Assembly: GCF_000151205.2 (NCBI RefSeq)
Contig: NC_016051.1
Location: 434,001 to 498,000 of the forward strand
DNA from: Thermococcus sp. AM4
Lineage (GTDB): Archaea > Methanobacteriota_B > Thermococci > Thermococcales > Thermococcaceae
DNA: 64,000 nucleotides
Direction: 5' to 3'
Of the stretch, positions 26,624 through 42,310 are shown piece after piece. Numbering within the stretch: position 1 is the first letter of the stretch; each line of letters starts with the position of its first letter. The translations under genes and the position numbers were made by a program. The notes under the pieces were generated by a model. That model ran no database searches and was not told the origin of the DNA. It was given only the letters and a program-made list of their open reading frames with translations.

Positions 26624-29600
26624 TCAGCGCCTCCTCTTCCTCGCGAGTACGGGCAGCAGTGCGAGCAGTACGAGCCCAGCAGGCCCGCAGATGCCGCCGC
26701 CACCCTTTGAGCTGCTGCTAGTACCGGTGTTTTCTGTGGTCGAGCTCGTTTCCCCGGTCTTGGAGGTGGTTGTGGTCGTTGAGGTCCTCGAGTGCTCCCT
26801 GTGCGCGGTGGAGGAGGTCGTTGTTCTGACGACGGAAGTCGTTGAGGTCTGAACCTTCTCAAGGGATACACTGAGTTCCCTGCTCTCCCCGGGTTTCAAT
26901 GTGATGGTCAGGCTCTTCCCCTTATAGCCATCCTTTCTGATGGTTATTGAGTATTTGCCGGGCTTGAGGGTGAGTTCGACCGGGATTTTGCCCTTGAGCG
27001 TTCCGTTGACGTAGACCTCGGCTCCCTCAGGGGTTCCTGTTATCTTGAGTTTCGCCTTCATTTCCCCAGGAACGTACAGGGCGAGCGGTACGAAGTAGTG
27101 GAGGTTGTGGTCACCCCCGTTGCCGGCGGTGACGCCGAAGTAGGCCGTTTCGGAGCCGAGTAATGCCGGAATGTCCACGTTCACCTGGGTGTAGTTCCTG
27201 CCGTCAACTTCGAGGGTCAGGGTCTTGGTCTTTGGATCCCAGTAGAGGGTCATTTTGTGCTCCTTTCCGTCCGCGAAGCTGACGTCAGCGAGCTTCCTTT
27301 CTCCTCTCGGGGTAACGAGGTAAATTCCTCTGCCCCACTCCCAGAGCTTGAAGCCAACGGCCCTGCCTATGCCGTTGAAACCGCAATCGCTGCCCTCTCC
27401 TCCGATGGCGTTGGGACCTATGGACTGGAAGCCAACTGCGATTCCATCGCCTCCGTTCTGCCTTCCAGCGTAGAACATCAAGATCGCCTTGAATGGCTTA
27501 GAGAGGTTCACGGGATATTTGAACCAGGCGGCTCCCCTCTTGTGGCTCTGATCCGGTGTGAGGACTATTGCACCTGTGGAGTTGTCAAAGTACGCATCGC
27601 CAACGAGCTGCCAGGGCATTATCTTCTTCTCCAGATCCGAGAGGACCCTCATGGCCTCGCTGAACTTCCACTCCCTCATGAGCTCTTTGGCCCGGGCTAT
27701 TCCGGCGTTGAACTCATCCTCGCTGATCTCCCCCATTTTTGAGGCTTTGTAGAGGCTCTGGAGGCCCTTTATTCTCTCCTCCACCATGAGGGTCATGTTG
27801 AGTGCTTCCCTCAGTTTTGTTTCGAGCGATGCGGCAACGCGGCACGCCTCCACGTACCTGCCCTCTTTTCTGAGCTCCTCTATTGAGCTTACCTCCTCGT
27901 CTATTGAAGACACCGAGACCCCGTGTTCCCTCAGCTGCTCCTTGAGCTCGTTGATCTCTTTAATCATCTCCGCGATCTTCTGCTCGCTCATATTGAGCGC
28001 AAGGTTGCGGGCGGATTCGGAGTAGTTAAGTGCTGAGACCACGTCCCCCTCAAACGCGGCCTTCCTAATGGCCTGTACCAGCGCATCAAGTGCTATCGAG
28101 GAGATGTTCATCTGCTGGGCTATGAGGGTCTCCTTAAGGTTCTCCTTTATCTCTGGAACGGTTTTTCTGATCAGCCTCATCCTGAAGGTGTAGTAATCCT
28201 GGAGCACCTTCCGGTAGTTTCCTCCCTTTAGGGCGGTGTCCAAGTCGCTGACTATCGGGGCGAGCTCCGTGGTATCCAGCCCGAGTTTCCTCAATGAGGA
28301 GAGCATTGTCTTTGCCTTTTCAGACACGGCGGCGAGCATGAACCCATCGGCCGGCACGAAGTAGTGGAGGTTCCATCCTGCCCCCGTTGCCGCAGTGACT
28401 CCAAAGTACACCTTTGAGGACCCGAACTTTGCGTTCAGATCGATGGTTCTGCTGGCGTAGACGTGGCCATCGACCTCAAGGGTGAGGCTCTTCGTTGCCG
28501 GGTTCCATGAAAGCTTGAGCACGTGCTCCTTTCCGTCGGCGAAGGAAACTCCCCCGGTAACGTCTTCCTCGTTTCCATCGTCCACGAAGGTTATCTTCTC
28601 CTTGTACTCCCAGAGCTTGAATCCAACGGCAGGGGTGATGCCCTTGAAACCGCAGTCGCCCCCGCCCCCGCCAAGGGCGTCAAGTCCCCTGGCCTGGAAG
28701 CCGACCGCGATTCCGTCAGCTCCTCCTTTGTGTCCAGCGTAGAATATTATGGTTGCCGTGAAGGGCCGGGAGAGGTCAACTGGCTTATCGAACCAGGCCG
28801 CACCTCTTTTTCCTCCCTCGTCGGGGGTAAGGATTATAACTCCCTTCTCCGGGTCGATTTTTGCATCCCCCACGAGGCTCCATCCCGGAAGTACTTTGCC
28901 GTGGAGCCCTACCACGAGTCCAGTCTCCCTGTCCAGAAGGAATGCCTTCCCGATGTCTTCGGTCGTCAGGTTGAGGATGGCGTTTCCGTAGTCGATCTCC
29001 TGCCTGTAATCGCTACTTTCAAGGTAGGTCATTTCGATTTTGAACATTCCGTCGCCCCAGGCCCAGACGGTCAGCGAGGCGACCTTGAAGTCACCGAAGA
29101 ATCCAGCGAGGTACTCATCTATGACGACGTAGCCCTTGTGATAATACCACCTGAGCCCGGGTTTGACTCTCTGATCACTTCCCCACTTGTAGTAGTGGAC
29201 ATAGATGTCCATGTACTCAAGCTCCCAGAATCCACCGGCGAGGGGAGTTGTGAAGGTCTTCCCGACGTCAGCGGAGCTGATGGTGAGGTTGTAGCCGTCG
29301 ATGAAAGTCAGGGTGAGCTTCTCAGCCGAGTCAAACCAGAGGGGCTTTACCTCCAGTGTCGTCATGTTGAGGTACTTTATCCAGAGGCCAACTGTGTAGC
29401 CCGAGGAGGTCCTGTTTATTCCGATTATGTACTCCCGCGAGGTGTGGTTGAAGAGGATTACCGTGTAGGAGAGCTTTTCGCTGCCGAGCTTTATTCCAAG
29501 GTGGTAGATCGGCAGGACGTTTATCAGGCAGGAGTCGTGGTCTATCTTCTTCGGGCTTGAGAGCGGGACCGGCGGTTTGACATAGGGATAGGTCTTCTTG

Positions 29601-30265
29601 ATCTCCCTGTACAGGAGAGAGCTCTTGCACGTCCAGCCGTAAACGTCCGGGTAGTCCCACTGGTATACACTGGTGATGACGTCCTTGATCGTCTTGTCGT
29701 TGAGGTACTTGAAGAGCCACTCCACCTGCTTTGCCTTCCCGATCTTTTCGTACTCGTTTACTATCTCCTGCTTTCTGTACTCTGCCACCTTCTTCAGGTT
29801 GACGCCGTTGTAGCTTCCCACCTTTTCGAGGAGCCAGTAGGTCACGACCTCCGTAGCGAGTTCGGTTTTGAATTCTCCCTTCTTCAGCGTGAGGTTGAAG
29901 TGCCACAGGGGATCCGCGCCGTTTCCGGGCAGGTTGGGGATGGAGAGGTTGACCAGCCCGTAGGCGACCAAGTAGAAGCCCTTGCCCCCGATGATGCCGT
30001 GGTATGACTTCGTGAACTCGTCGGCCCCAACCTTCACGACTTTGGCGTTGGGATCGATTTCAAACCCAGAGCCTGGAGTTACCTCGACGGTGCCCTGGAG
30101 ATCCCTGCCGGTGAGCTCGCGGAACGCGCTTTTGAGGGCATCCACGTACCCCTGGATGGAGGTGCCTGAAGCCCCGACCGGGTGTCCCGTCGGAACCGTG
30201 CTAACCAGCACCAGAACCCCAATCAGAATTGCAATCTGCCAAGTTGTTCTCCTTTTCTGCCCCAC
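26624..30265 (-). CDS. Very large exported protein: two lectin-like domains, PEGA domain, CGP-CTERM
   Basis: 1213 residues. An N-terminal hydrophobic segment (TWQIAILIGVLVLVSTV) is the signal peptide. About 430 residues of unknown fold follow, then an L-type-lectin-like beta domain at about 458-640. A helical coiled-coil-like stretch (640-880) leads to a second copy of the lectin-like domain (883-1062). A PEGA domain (GTPEGAEVYVNGTLKGKIPV), a Ser/Thr-rich linker and the tail GGGICGPAGLVLLALLPVL with ARKRRR complete it. The two domains share GDGIAVGFQ or ADGIAVGFQ, GFKLWE and SFADGKEH. Likely displayed at the cell surface, perhaps binding glycans. GTG 30265 is chosen because GGAGGTGA is spaced 5 nt before it; GTG 30274 lies inside that site. 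Confidence 0.84.
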   Translation of the reverse strand: MGQKRRTTWQIAILIGVLVLVSTVPTGHPVGASGTSIQGYVDALKSAFRELTGRDLQGTVEVTPGSGFEIDPNAKVVKVGADEFTKSYHGIIGGKGFYLVAYGLVNLSIPNLPGNGADPLWHFNLTLKKGEFKTELATEVVTYWLLEKVGSYNGVNLKKVAEYRKQEIVNEYEKIGKAKQVEWLFKYLNDKTIKDVITSVYQWDYPDVYGWTCKSSLLYREIKKTYPYVKPPVPLSSPKKIDHDSCLINVLPIYHLGIKLGSEKLSYTVILFNHTSREYIIGINRTSSGYTVGLWIKYLNMTTLEVKPLWFDSAEKLTLTFIDGYNLTISSADVGKTFTTPLAGGFWELEYMDIYVHYYKWGSDQRVKPGLRWYYHKGYVVIDEYLAGFFGDFKVASLTVWAWGDGMFKIEMTYLESSDYRQEIDYGNAILNLTTEDIGKAFLLDRETGLVVGLHGKVLPGWSLVGDAKIDPEKGVIILTPDEGGKRGAAWFDKPVDLSRPFTATIIFYAGHKGGADGIAVGFQARGLDALGGGGGDCGFKGITPAVGFKLWEYKEKITFVDDGNEEDVTGGVSFADGKEHVLKLSWNPATKSLTLEVDGHVYASRTIDLNAKFGSSKVYFGVTAATGAGWNLHYFVPADGFMLAAVSEKAKTMLSSLRKLGLDTTELAPIVSDLDTALKGGNYRKVLQDYYTFRMRLIRKTVPEIKENLKETLIAQQMNISSIALDALVQAIRKAAFEGDVVSALNYSESARNLALNMSEQKIAEMIKEINELKEQLREHGVSVSSIDEEVSSIEELRKEGRYVEACRVAASLETKLREALNMTLMVEERIKGLQSLYKASKMGEISEDEFNAGIARAKELMREWKFSEAMRVLSDLEKKIMPWQLVGDAYFDNSTGAIVLTPDQSHKRGAAWFKYPVNLSKPFKAILMFYAGRQNGGDGIAVGFQSIGPNAIGGEGSDCGFNGIGRAVGFKLWEWGRGIYLVTPRGERKLADVSFADGKEHKMTLYWDPKTKTLTLEVDGRNYTQVNVDIPALLGSETAYFGVTAGNGGDHNLHYFVPLALYVPGEMKAKLKITGTPEGAEVYVNGTLKGKIPVELTLKPGKYSITIRKDGYKGKSLTITLKPGESRELSVSLEKVQTSTTSVVRTTTSSTAHREHSRTSTTTTTSKTGETSSTTENTGTSSSSKGGGGICGPAGLVLLALLPVLARKRRR

Positions 30266-30311
30266 AGTGTTCACCTCCGGTTCATTACGTCCTGTTCTCG
30301 AAAGTTACTGT

Positions 30312-30327
30312 TAAAAATTTTTTCTGC
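30312..30327 (-). promoter_or_regulatory. Putative TATA element of the large exported-protein gene
   Basis: Minus-strand AAAAAATTTTTAACAG about 47-62 nt before GTG 30265. A second A/T-rich candidate (TTCAATATAACAC) lies slightly further upstream. The rest of 30340-30540 is A/T-rich, holds no frame I can support, and includes the leader-distal trailer of the CRISPR array. Confidence 0.4.
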
Positions 30328-30540
30328 CCCATTGTGTTATATTGAACCGAAAATTTAACGTGCATTGAAACTTTGGGAAATATCACAGGATATAAATGAA
30401 TTTTTATAAGGATAAATTCCCCCCATGATTTTGGATAAAAGCCCGTCCCTGGAGAAATATTCCAAATAGGTAGGCGGAAAGTTGAGATCTGCCGGGGTTT
30501 TGCGACCGCGATCTTATCTAAAAGATGGCCTGAGAGGGTT

Positions 30541-31784
30541 CTTTCAATTCTCCTAGAGTCTTATTGCAACCTCCAATATCGCTTTAAAGCTTATTCTCGG
30601 CGTTTCCTTTCAATTCTCCTAGAGTCTTATTGCAACTCTATATTGGAACTCCAAATCTCTGAAGTCTTCTCTCTTTCAATTCTCCTAGAGTCTTATTGCA
30701 ACCGATTGCATAGGTGTCGCTTGCCGTTGTTTGACTGTAACTTTCAATTCTCCTCGAGTCTTATTGCAACATATATCGAGGAGCGGTTGTGGAGGTTATA
30801 TAACCAACTTTCAATTCTCCTCGAGTCTTATTGCAACGGGGTTCCGGCTGGAGCGTATTTACTTCCACCGGAATCTTTCAATTCTCCTCGAGTCTTATTG
30901 CAACCTTCTTATTCTCGGCGTCCCATTCCTCGACCCAATACTTTCAATTCTCCTCGAGTCTTATTGCAACTCCACGTTCAACGTCAGCTTCCACCTAAAG
31001 TCAGCCTCTTTCAATTCTCCTCGAGTCTTATTGCAACACCCTCTTCATCCGGCACATCCACCCACGTGATGTTTCTTTCAATTCTCCTCGAGTCTTATTG
31101 CAACCGCATTGGCGGGGGACAATCCGGACAGTAATGAAACGCTTTCAATTCTCCTCGAGTCTTATTGCAACGTCCTCGAACTTGTACTCATAAGTGACAC
31201 TGTCCCCGTCCTTTCAATTCTCCTCGAGTCTTATTGCAACAGATCTCGCGAACAATGGTGGCCTCATCGGGACGCTCTTTCAATTCTCCTCGAGTCTTAT
31301 TGCAACTGGAGGTGAAGGCGAGGGAGAGGGTGCTGGCCGCGCTCACTTTCAATTCTCCTCGAGTCTTATTGCAACTTGATCCCCCGCGTTCCATGCCTTG
31401 TCGGCCCTCTTCCTTTCAATTCTCCTCGAGTCTTATTGCAACCGGTTCGGCCGTGTTCGAGTTTTTCGATGATTTTGACTTTCAATTCTCCTCGAGTCTT
31501 ATTGCAACTGGGAGCGTCGCAACGTCAGTAATGTTGAGCTCAGTCATGACTTTCAATTCTCCTCGAGTCTTATTGCAACCCACCGGGATTTTGTTGCCCT
31601 CTTCGTCGGTCTTTTTCGTGCTTTCAATTCTCCTCGAGTCTTATTGCAACGCCTGATTTCGTATTTTGGATCGTCGCGGTACTTCTTCTTTCAATTCTCC
31701 TCGAGTCTTATTGCAACAACCTGCGCGAGGACAAATGACAGCGATGTTCCAACTCTTTCAATTCTCCTCGAGTCTTATTGCAAC
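30541..31784 (-). CRISPR. CRISPR array, 19 repeats and 18 spacers, transcribed leftward
   Basis: A 30-nt repeat, CTTTCAATTCTCC... ending in TCTTATTGCAAC as written, starts at 30541, 30607, 30673, 30741, 30808, 30875, 30941, 31008, 31075, 31142, 31211, 31277, 31346, 31413, 31479, 31550, 31621, 31688 and 31755. Spacers are 36-41 nt. In crRNA sense it begins GTTGCAATAAGACTC and ends AATTGAAAG, the Thermococcales repeat whose crRNAs carry the AUUGAAAG 5' tag, so transcription is on the minus strand from the leader at the right. The three leader-distal repeats have CTAGAG where the other sixteen have CTCGAG; otherwise all are identical. Confidence 0.98.
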
Positions 31785-32280
31785 AGGGCGCGAAATTCGC
31801 CCTTTCGCCCAACGAAGAAATAAGAACGCCCCGATATTTAAGCCTTTCTGAAAACCGGTGAAAAAGAACGTCTCTCCGGGTTGTAATTGAAGTCACTTTG
31901 ACCGTCTGATACTCCGGAAACGCTTTCATCGAAACCTGATCAGGTGAGCGCCGGAATCCTTGAACTGGTCCTGATGGTTAAATGGAGCCTGTTTCTTTAA
32001 AAGGGCCGTATCCATAGTCTGGACCCAAAAAGAACGCATTTCTTCAGGGAGGGAACTTGCTCGGGAGCGTACTGCCCTCCGTTTAATTTTCCGAAAATAT
32101 TTCGTCACATCTTTTTGCGTTGATTGTAACAAAAAGTTACAAATCAAAGGGTCTTAAAACCGATTTCCGGGGGAACGATAGGGGATCACTTAAAGTTTTT
32201 GGTCTTTCTGAGGCTCGTTTCCAGAAACGGAGCCCTTTGAACGTGATACGCCGCAAACGTTAAATCCTGGAAGCACAAAA
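31785..32280 (-). promoter_or_regulatory. CRISPR leader
   Basis: About 500 nt without a supportable gene adjoining the leader-proximal repeat. On the minus strand GAAAGGCTTAAATATCGG (TATA at about 31834-31841) sits about 50 nt before the first repeat and should drive pre-crRNA synthesis. The distal part is A/T-rich and holds the inverted repeat at 32120-32147. Length and position match the long leaders of Pyrococcus arrays as I recall them. Confidence 0.75.
32120..32147. repeat. Imperfect inverted repeat between CRISPR leader and cas2
   Basis: Left arm TTGATTGTAAC, spacer AAAAA, right arm GTTACAAATCAA, which is the reverse complement of the left arm apart from one extra base. It is located about 150 nt upstream of cas2 and at the far end of the leader; looks like a regulator site. 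Confidence 0.6.
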
Positions 32281-32296
32281 ATGCTCGGGATGCTCT

Positions 32297-32554
32297 ATGT
32301 ACATTATCGTGGTCTACGACGTGAACGTCAAGCGCGTCAACCACGTGAAGAAGTTCCTCCGCCAGCACCTCCACTGGGTCCAGAACAGCGTCTTCGAGGG
32401 CGAGGTCACGAGGGCGGAATACGAGCGCATCAAGGCCGGGCTGAAGGAGATAATAGACGAGAGCGAGGATTCGGTGGTAATCTACCGTCTCCGCTCCCAG
32501 CCACTGCGCGACGTTCTCGGAACGGAGAAGAACCCGCTGGAGGACATCATTTGA
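32297..32554 (+). CDS. cas2: CRISPR-associated endonuclease Cas2
   Basis: 85 residues: MYIIVVYDVNVKRVNHVKKF with the conserved acidic D8, then LRQHLHWVQNSVFEGEVT and VVIYRLRS, a ferredoxin-like fold. Structural partner of Cas1 in spacer integration. It stands alone on the plus strand between leader and the second cas4, ending 8 nt inside that convergent gene. TATA-like ACGTTAAATCC at about 32257-32268 and GGGATGCTCT before the ATG indicate separate expression from the other cas genes. Confidence 0.95.
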   Translation: MYIIVVYDVNVKRVNHVKKFLRQHLHWVQNSVFEGEVTRAEYERIKAGLKEIIDESEDSVVIYRLRSQPLRDVLGTEKNPLEDII

Positions 32555-33236
32555 CCTTTAGCTCCTCCCTGTCAATCTCGGCGCAAATCGGCCTGTATGG
32601 ACAGCGGTTGCACACCCAGTCCTTTCTTCCAACCGTCGATATCCAGCGCGGAAACTTCCCGCTTTCCAGCTCCTCAACGGCTTCGATAACCCTCTCGGCC
32701 CTCCTCAGAAACCTTTTGAAAAGGCTCTCATCGAACTCGACGGGGAATACTCGGAAGTCAAGCCCGTTCCTATCGAAGATGTAGATGTACCCCTTCGCCC
32801 TCCCGAGCATTCCCATGTAGGCGTTAATCTGCTCGACCCACTCCCGCGATGGCTCCGCGTGCTCAAGGTCCTGATTTTTTCGCGGGATTCCTTCACCGTT
32901 GCCCTCAAACCCCTTGAACTTGAACTCGAGGACATATGGGCCTTTAACGGCATCAACCCGTCCAAAGAGCTTCCAGCCCTCCTTCAGTTCGTACTCAACC
33001 GGCACCTCGAACTCCGCACTCCCGACGACCTCCGCCAGCCAGCCGTGCAGGGCGGAGCCTATCCTGGCTTCCCAGCTACGCGAGGGACTGTACGCATTGA
33101 GGTATATGTCAAGGGCGGTCTTCCTGAGGCAGTAGCTCAGAGAGGTTACCCATATCCTCCTCTCGGGCCTGTGGTTGCCGTCTATGGCGTTCCTAATCCT
33201 CTCGTTGAAGGATTCGATTTCCTCGGGAAGGTTCAC
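32547..33236 (-). CDS. cas4: Second Cas4-family nuclease
   Basis: 229 residues. Cas4/RecB-type: first cysteine in VTSLSYCLRKTALDIY, nuclease residues at KLFGRVDAVKGPYVLEFKFKG (D...ExK), then QINAYMGMLGRAKGYIYIF, and three cysteines CNRCPYRPIC for the 4Fe-4S cluster. Start is GTG 33236 behind GAGGTGGTCTGA. It is longer than, and distinct from, the Cas4 at 34237-34773 and lies on the other side of cas1. In P. furiosus two Cas4 proteins separately set PAM choice and the downstream end of new spacers; this is probably the Cas4-2-like one, by inference. Confidence 0.88.
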   Translation of the reverse strand: MNLPEEIESFNERIRNAIDGNHRPERRIWVTSLSYCLRKTALDIYLNAYSPSRSWEARIGSALHGWLAEVVGSAEFEVPVEYELKEGWKLFGRVDAVKGPYVLEFKFKGFEGNGEGIPRKNQDLEHAEPSREWVEQINAYMGMLGRAKGYIYIFDRNGLDFRVFPVEFDESLFKRFLRRAERVIEAVEELESGKFPRWISTVGRKDWVCNRCPYRPICAEIDREELKVK

Positions 33237-33246
33237 TCAGACCACC

Positions 33247-37375
<4,129 letters not shown>

Positions 37376-37376
<1 letters not shown>

Positions 37377-38209
37377 CACAACCACCCGCTCGCCTTTTCA
37401 TCAGCTACCACTTTGAGCTGAACCCCATCAAAGGAATACTCTTCGAAGCTGACCTTATTACTGAATTTTAAGAACGTCCAAGCACCAACGTAAATCACTG
37501 ACCTGAAATCCACGTCCCTAAACGTCTCAACGCTTATCTCCGCCTTGTGCTTTACTGGTTTTCCATTGTTTTTGAAGACGACGCGGATTGGGATTGAATA
37601 TGTTGGGTATTCCTTTTTCCTCAGCATTTCAATTGGCACTCTGACGTAGGTTGGGTATTTAATTCCAATCTCCCGTGCTTCATCCTTTTTTCCTTCAATG
37701 AACTCGGCCCTTCTCGGGAAAACAACGTCCTCACTTCTCCCAAGGGATATAACCTTTCTGGGTCTCTCAAGTGCCTCCTTGATTTCGCTAAGGAACTCCT
37801 CTTCCCCTTTGAGGAGTATATAAAGCCAGCCGTTGAAAAGCTCCTGCTGGAGAACTGGGCTTCTTTGGGAGGTTACTGGAAAACCGTAGAGAGGTAACTT
37901 TTGGTTCCATAGCGTTGGCTTACCCCTAAAGCGAACAATGGATATTCCTGTCTTCGTGGCCTTTATCAGCTGTTGATAGTTCCAGAAAACGCTCTCGAAG
38001 CCTCCGTGGACACTGACTCTGAGGTTCCACCACTCATCAATTCCCCTTTCGTTGCCATACCAGTCGTTTAGTGCGTTCTGAAGCATGCCAATTATCGTGG
38101 ACTTCGGTGGTAGCGGGTAAGTCTGAGCATAGTAAAAGGTAAAGGGATTGCGATACTGGGCAAAGGGCTGGAAGAGTTCAATGAGGAGAGTTTTCTCGGC
38201 CATATCCAT
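37376..38209 (-). CDS. cas5: Cas5 (Cas5t-type) Cascade subunit
   Basis: 277 residues. RAMP protein that binds the crRNA 5' handle. Diagnostic opening KTLLIELFQPFAQYRNPFTF and PLPPKSTIIGMLQNALND, then VHGGFESVFWNYQQLIKATK as in Cas5t. ATG 38209 overlaps the cas7 TGA (TGATG). Type I-B backbone in the order cas7-cas5-cas3. Confidence 0.93.
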
Positions 38210-39390
38210 CACTTGAGCCTCACTTCTACGCTTGGGTCTTTGAAGACTTTCACCTCTGAGAGCTCTTCCCCAGCGTTGAAGAGCCTTTCAACAGTGGACA
38301 GGACCTCAGACTCATCGAGCTCAGCAATACCGATGCCTTCTGAAAGACCTACCACCAGAAATACTGGCTTCCTATTCTTTGAGACAACGTGCTTTATCCT
38401 AACAACTTTCTTCCCGTCTTCCTCGCGTTCCTCTATTTCGTCGTACTCCTCTTCGGTGTACTCGTCGAGGAGCTGAATCCTGTCCTTAAATGTCTGGTAG
38501 GGTTTGTTATTGTAGACTCCGAGAACGAGGAGCCTTGGCCTGAGGTCTTCCTCTCTGCCCTTGATGGAGCGCTTTAAACTCAGCAATCCCTTGATAAGTT
38601 GCTTTACGCGCTTTTTCTTTTCTTCGGGTGGTAGTGAGTACCTAATGTGGACTAGTTTGTTGTTGATTTTCTCAAAGGACTCAAGCTTGACCTTATCACT
38701 CTGGACGAGCTCCCTCGTCTCTTTTTTGTGTTTTAGGAGGAACTTAACTCTGCCATTCTCATTGACAACGTCCTCGATTTTCATCTTTATCTCCTTGTTC
38801 TGCTCGTCTCTCCCGAGGGTAATCTCATTGCCGAGCGTTACAAAGACGTCAATGGAACCAACCTCATCAATGTCAACGACGAGTGAATACAGGTAAAACG
38901 TCTCGTGCTCCTCTGCTGTAAAGGGATTGGGCTTCATTTCACCGTAAACCTTCCTCATCCTATTGGCCATGCCGAGGTTGGCGTTGAAAAGGGCGTCGTA
39001 GTTGAAGGGCGTCATCGAAACTGCATGGCTTAACTTCGCCGGAGCGCTCCTGAAGTTCTGGGGGGTTGTCGATGTTATCAAATATCCAAACAAATCGAAC
39101 TCCGGATAGAGGAGTATCTCTCCCGTGAGAAGAAGGTCGGTCGCAGGCTGTATCACGGTGTTATCGCCGCTTCCGGCACGGTGAAGCTTCTCACCTTCAG
39201 CGACATTCCAGAGTCCAAGCTTCCTCCCAGTCTCAAGGAGGCTGTATCTCAGCGCATACCTGCTCACCAGCGTATACTGCCTCCCATCCCAGCGGGTTAT
39301 CTTCTTCAGCTCCTGATAGTTCCCGCTCCCCTGGTCATAGTTGAGGGAGCTTCCGTAAAAGACCACGTCCATAACCAAAAACCTGCCCAT
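38209..39390 (-). CDS. cas7: Cas7 (Cst2/DevR family) Cascade backbone
   Basis: 393 residues. Family marks: VVFYGSSLNYDQGSGNYQEL, ITRWDGRQYTLVSRYALRYS, PEFDLFGYLITS and SHAVSMTPFNYDALFNANLG, the last typical of DevR/Cst2 proteins that coat the crRNA. A charged segment (RLLVLGVYNNKPYQTFKDR, EYTEEEYDEIEEREEDGKK) is extended. GGAGGTGAAAGCTG precedes ATG 39390, whose bases overlap the stop of the small gene (TGATG). Confidence 0.94.
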   Translation of the reverse strand: MGRFLVMDVVFYGSSLNYDQGSGNYQELKKITRWDGRQYTLVSRYALRYSLLETGRKLGLWNVAEGEKLHRAGSGDNTVIQPATDLLLTGEILLYPEFDLFGYLITSTTPQNFRSAPAKLSHAVSMTPFNYDALFNANLGMANRMRKVYGEMKPNPFTAEEHETFYLYSLVVDIDEVGSIDVFVTLGNEITLGRDEQNKEIKMKIEDVVNENGRVKFLLKHKKETRELVQSDKVKLESFEKINNKLVHIRYSLPPEEKKKRVKQLIKGLLSLKRSIKGREEDLRPRLLVLGVYNNKPYQTFKDRIQLLDEYTEEEYDEIEEREEDGKKVVRIKHVVSKNRKPVFLVVGLSEGIGIAELDESEVLSTVERLFNAGEELSEVKVFKDPSVEVRLK

Positions 39391-39657
39391 CAGCTTTCAC
39401 CTCCTGCCATTATCCCGAGTATTACGGAGTAGGCAACTTTCTCAAAGTCAGACTCCGAAGAAGGAAAGACCTCCATAAGCACGGAAGCAAGTTCTTTAGC
39501 CTTGCGGTTGTCCTTGGAATGGGCGTTAAGAGCCCTCAGGAGAATCCACAGGAATCTGTCTTGGTCGTTTGCCTTGACGGCGTTCAGCAGGTCAAAGACG
39601 AGCTTCTGCCGGTAGTTATCGGAGCCAGCCTTGCCAAGAACTTCTTTACTTAGACTT

Positions 39658-42307
<2,650 letters not shown>

Positions 42308-42310
42308 TCA

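Noticed and set aside
28523-29560. 345-codon plus-strand open frame
   Set aside because: Antisense to the large exported lectin-like protein, whose duplicated domains prove the minus-strand reading.
30643-31851. Several 60-160-codon open frames on both strands with repeated peptides such as FQFSSSLIAT or SFNSPRVLLQ
   Set aside because: They are the CRISPR repeats read as protein; the 30-nt repeat has no stop in some frames.
31861-31912. Degenerate CRISPR repeat in the leader (TTGTAATTGAAGT)
   Set aside because: Only short pieces resemble the repeat and they are in the wrong spacing; chance is enough.
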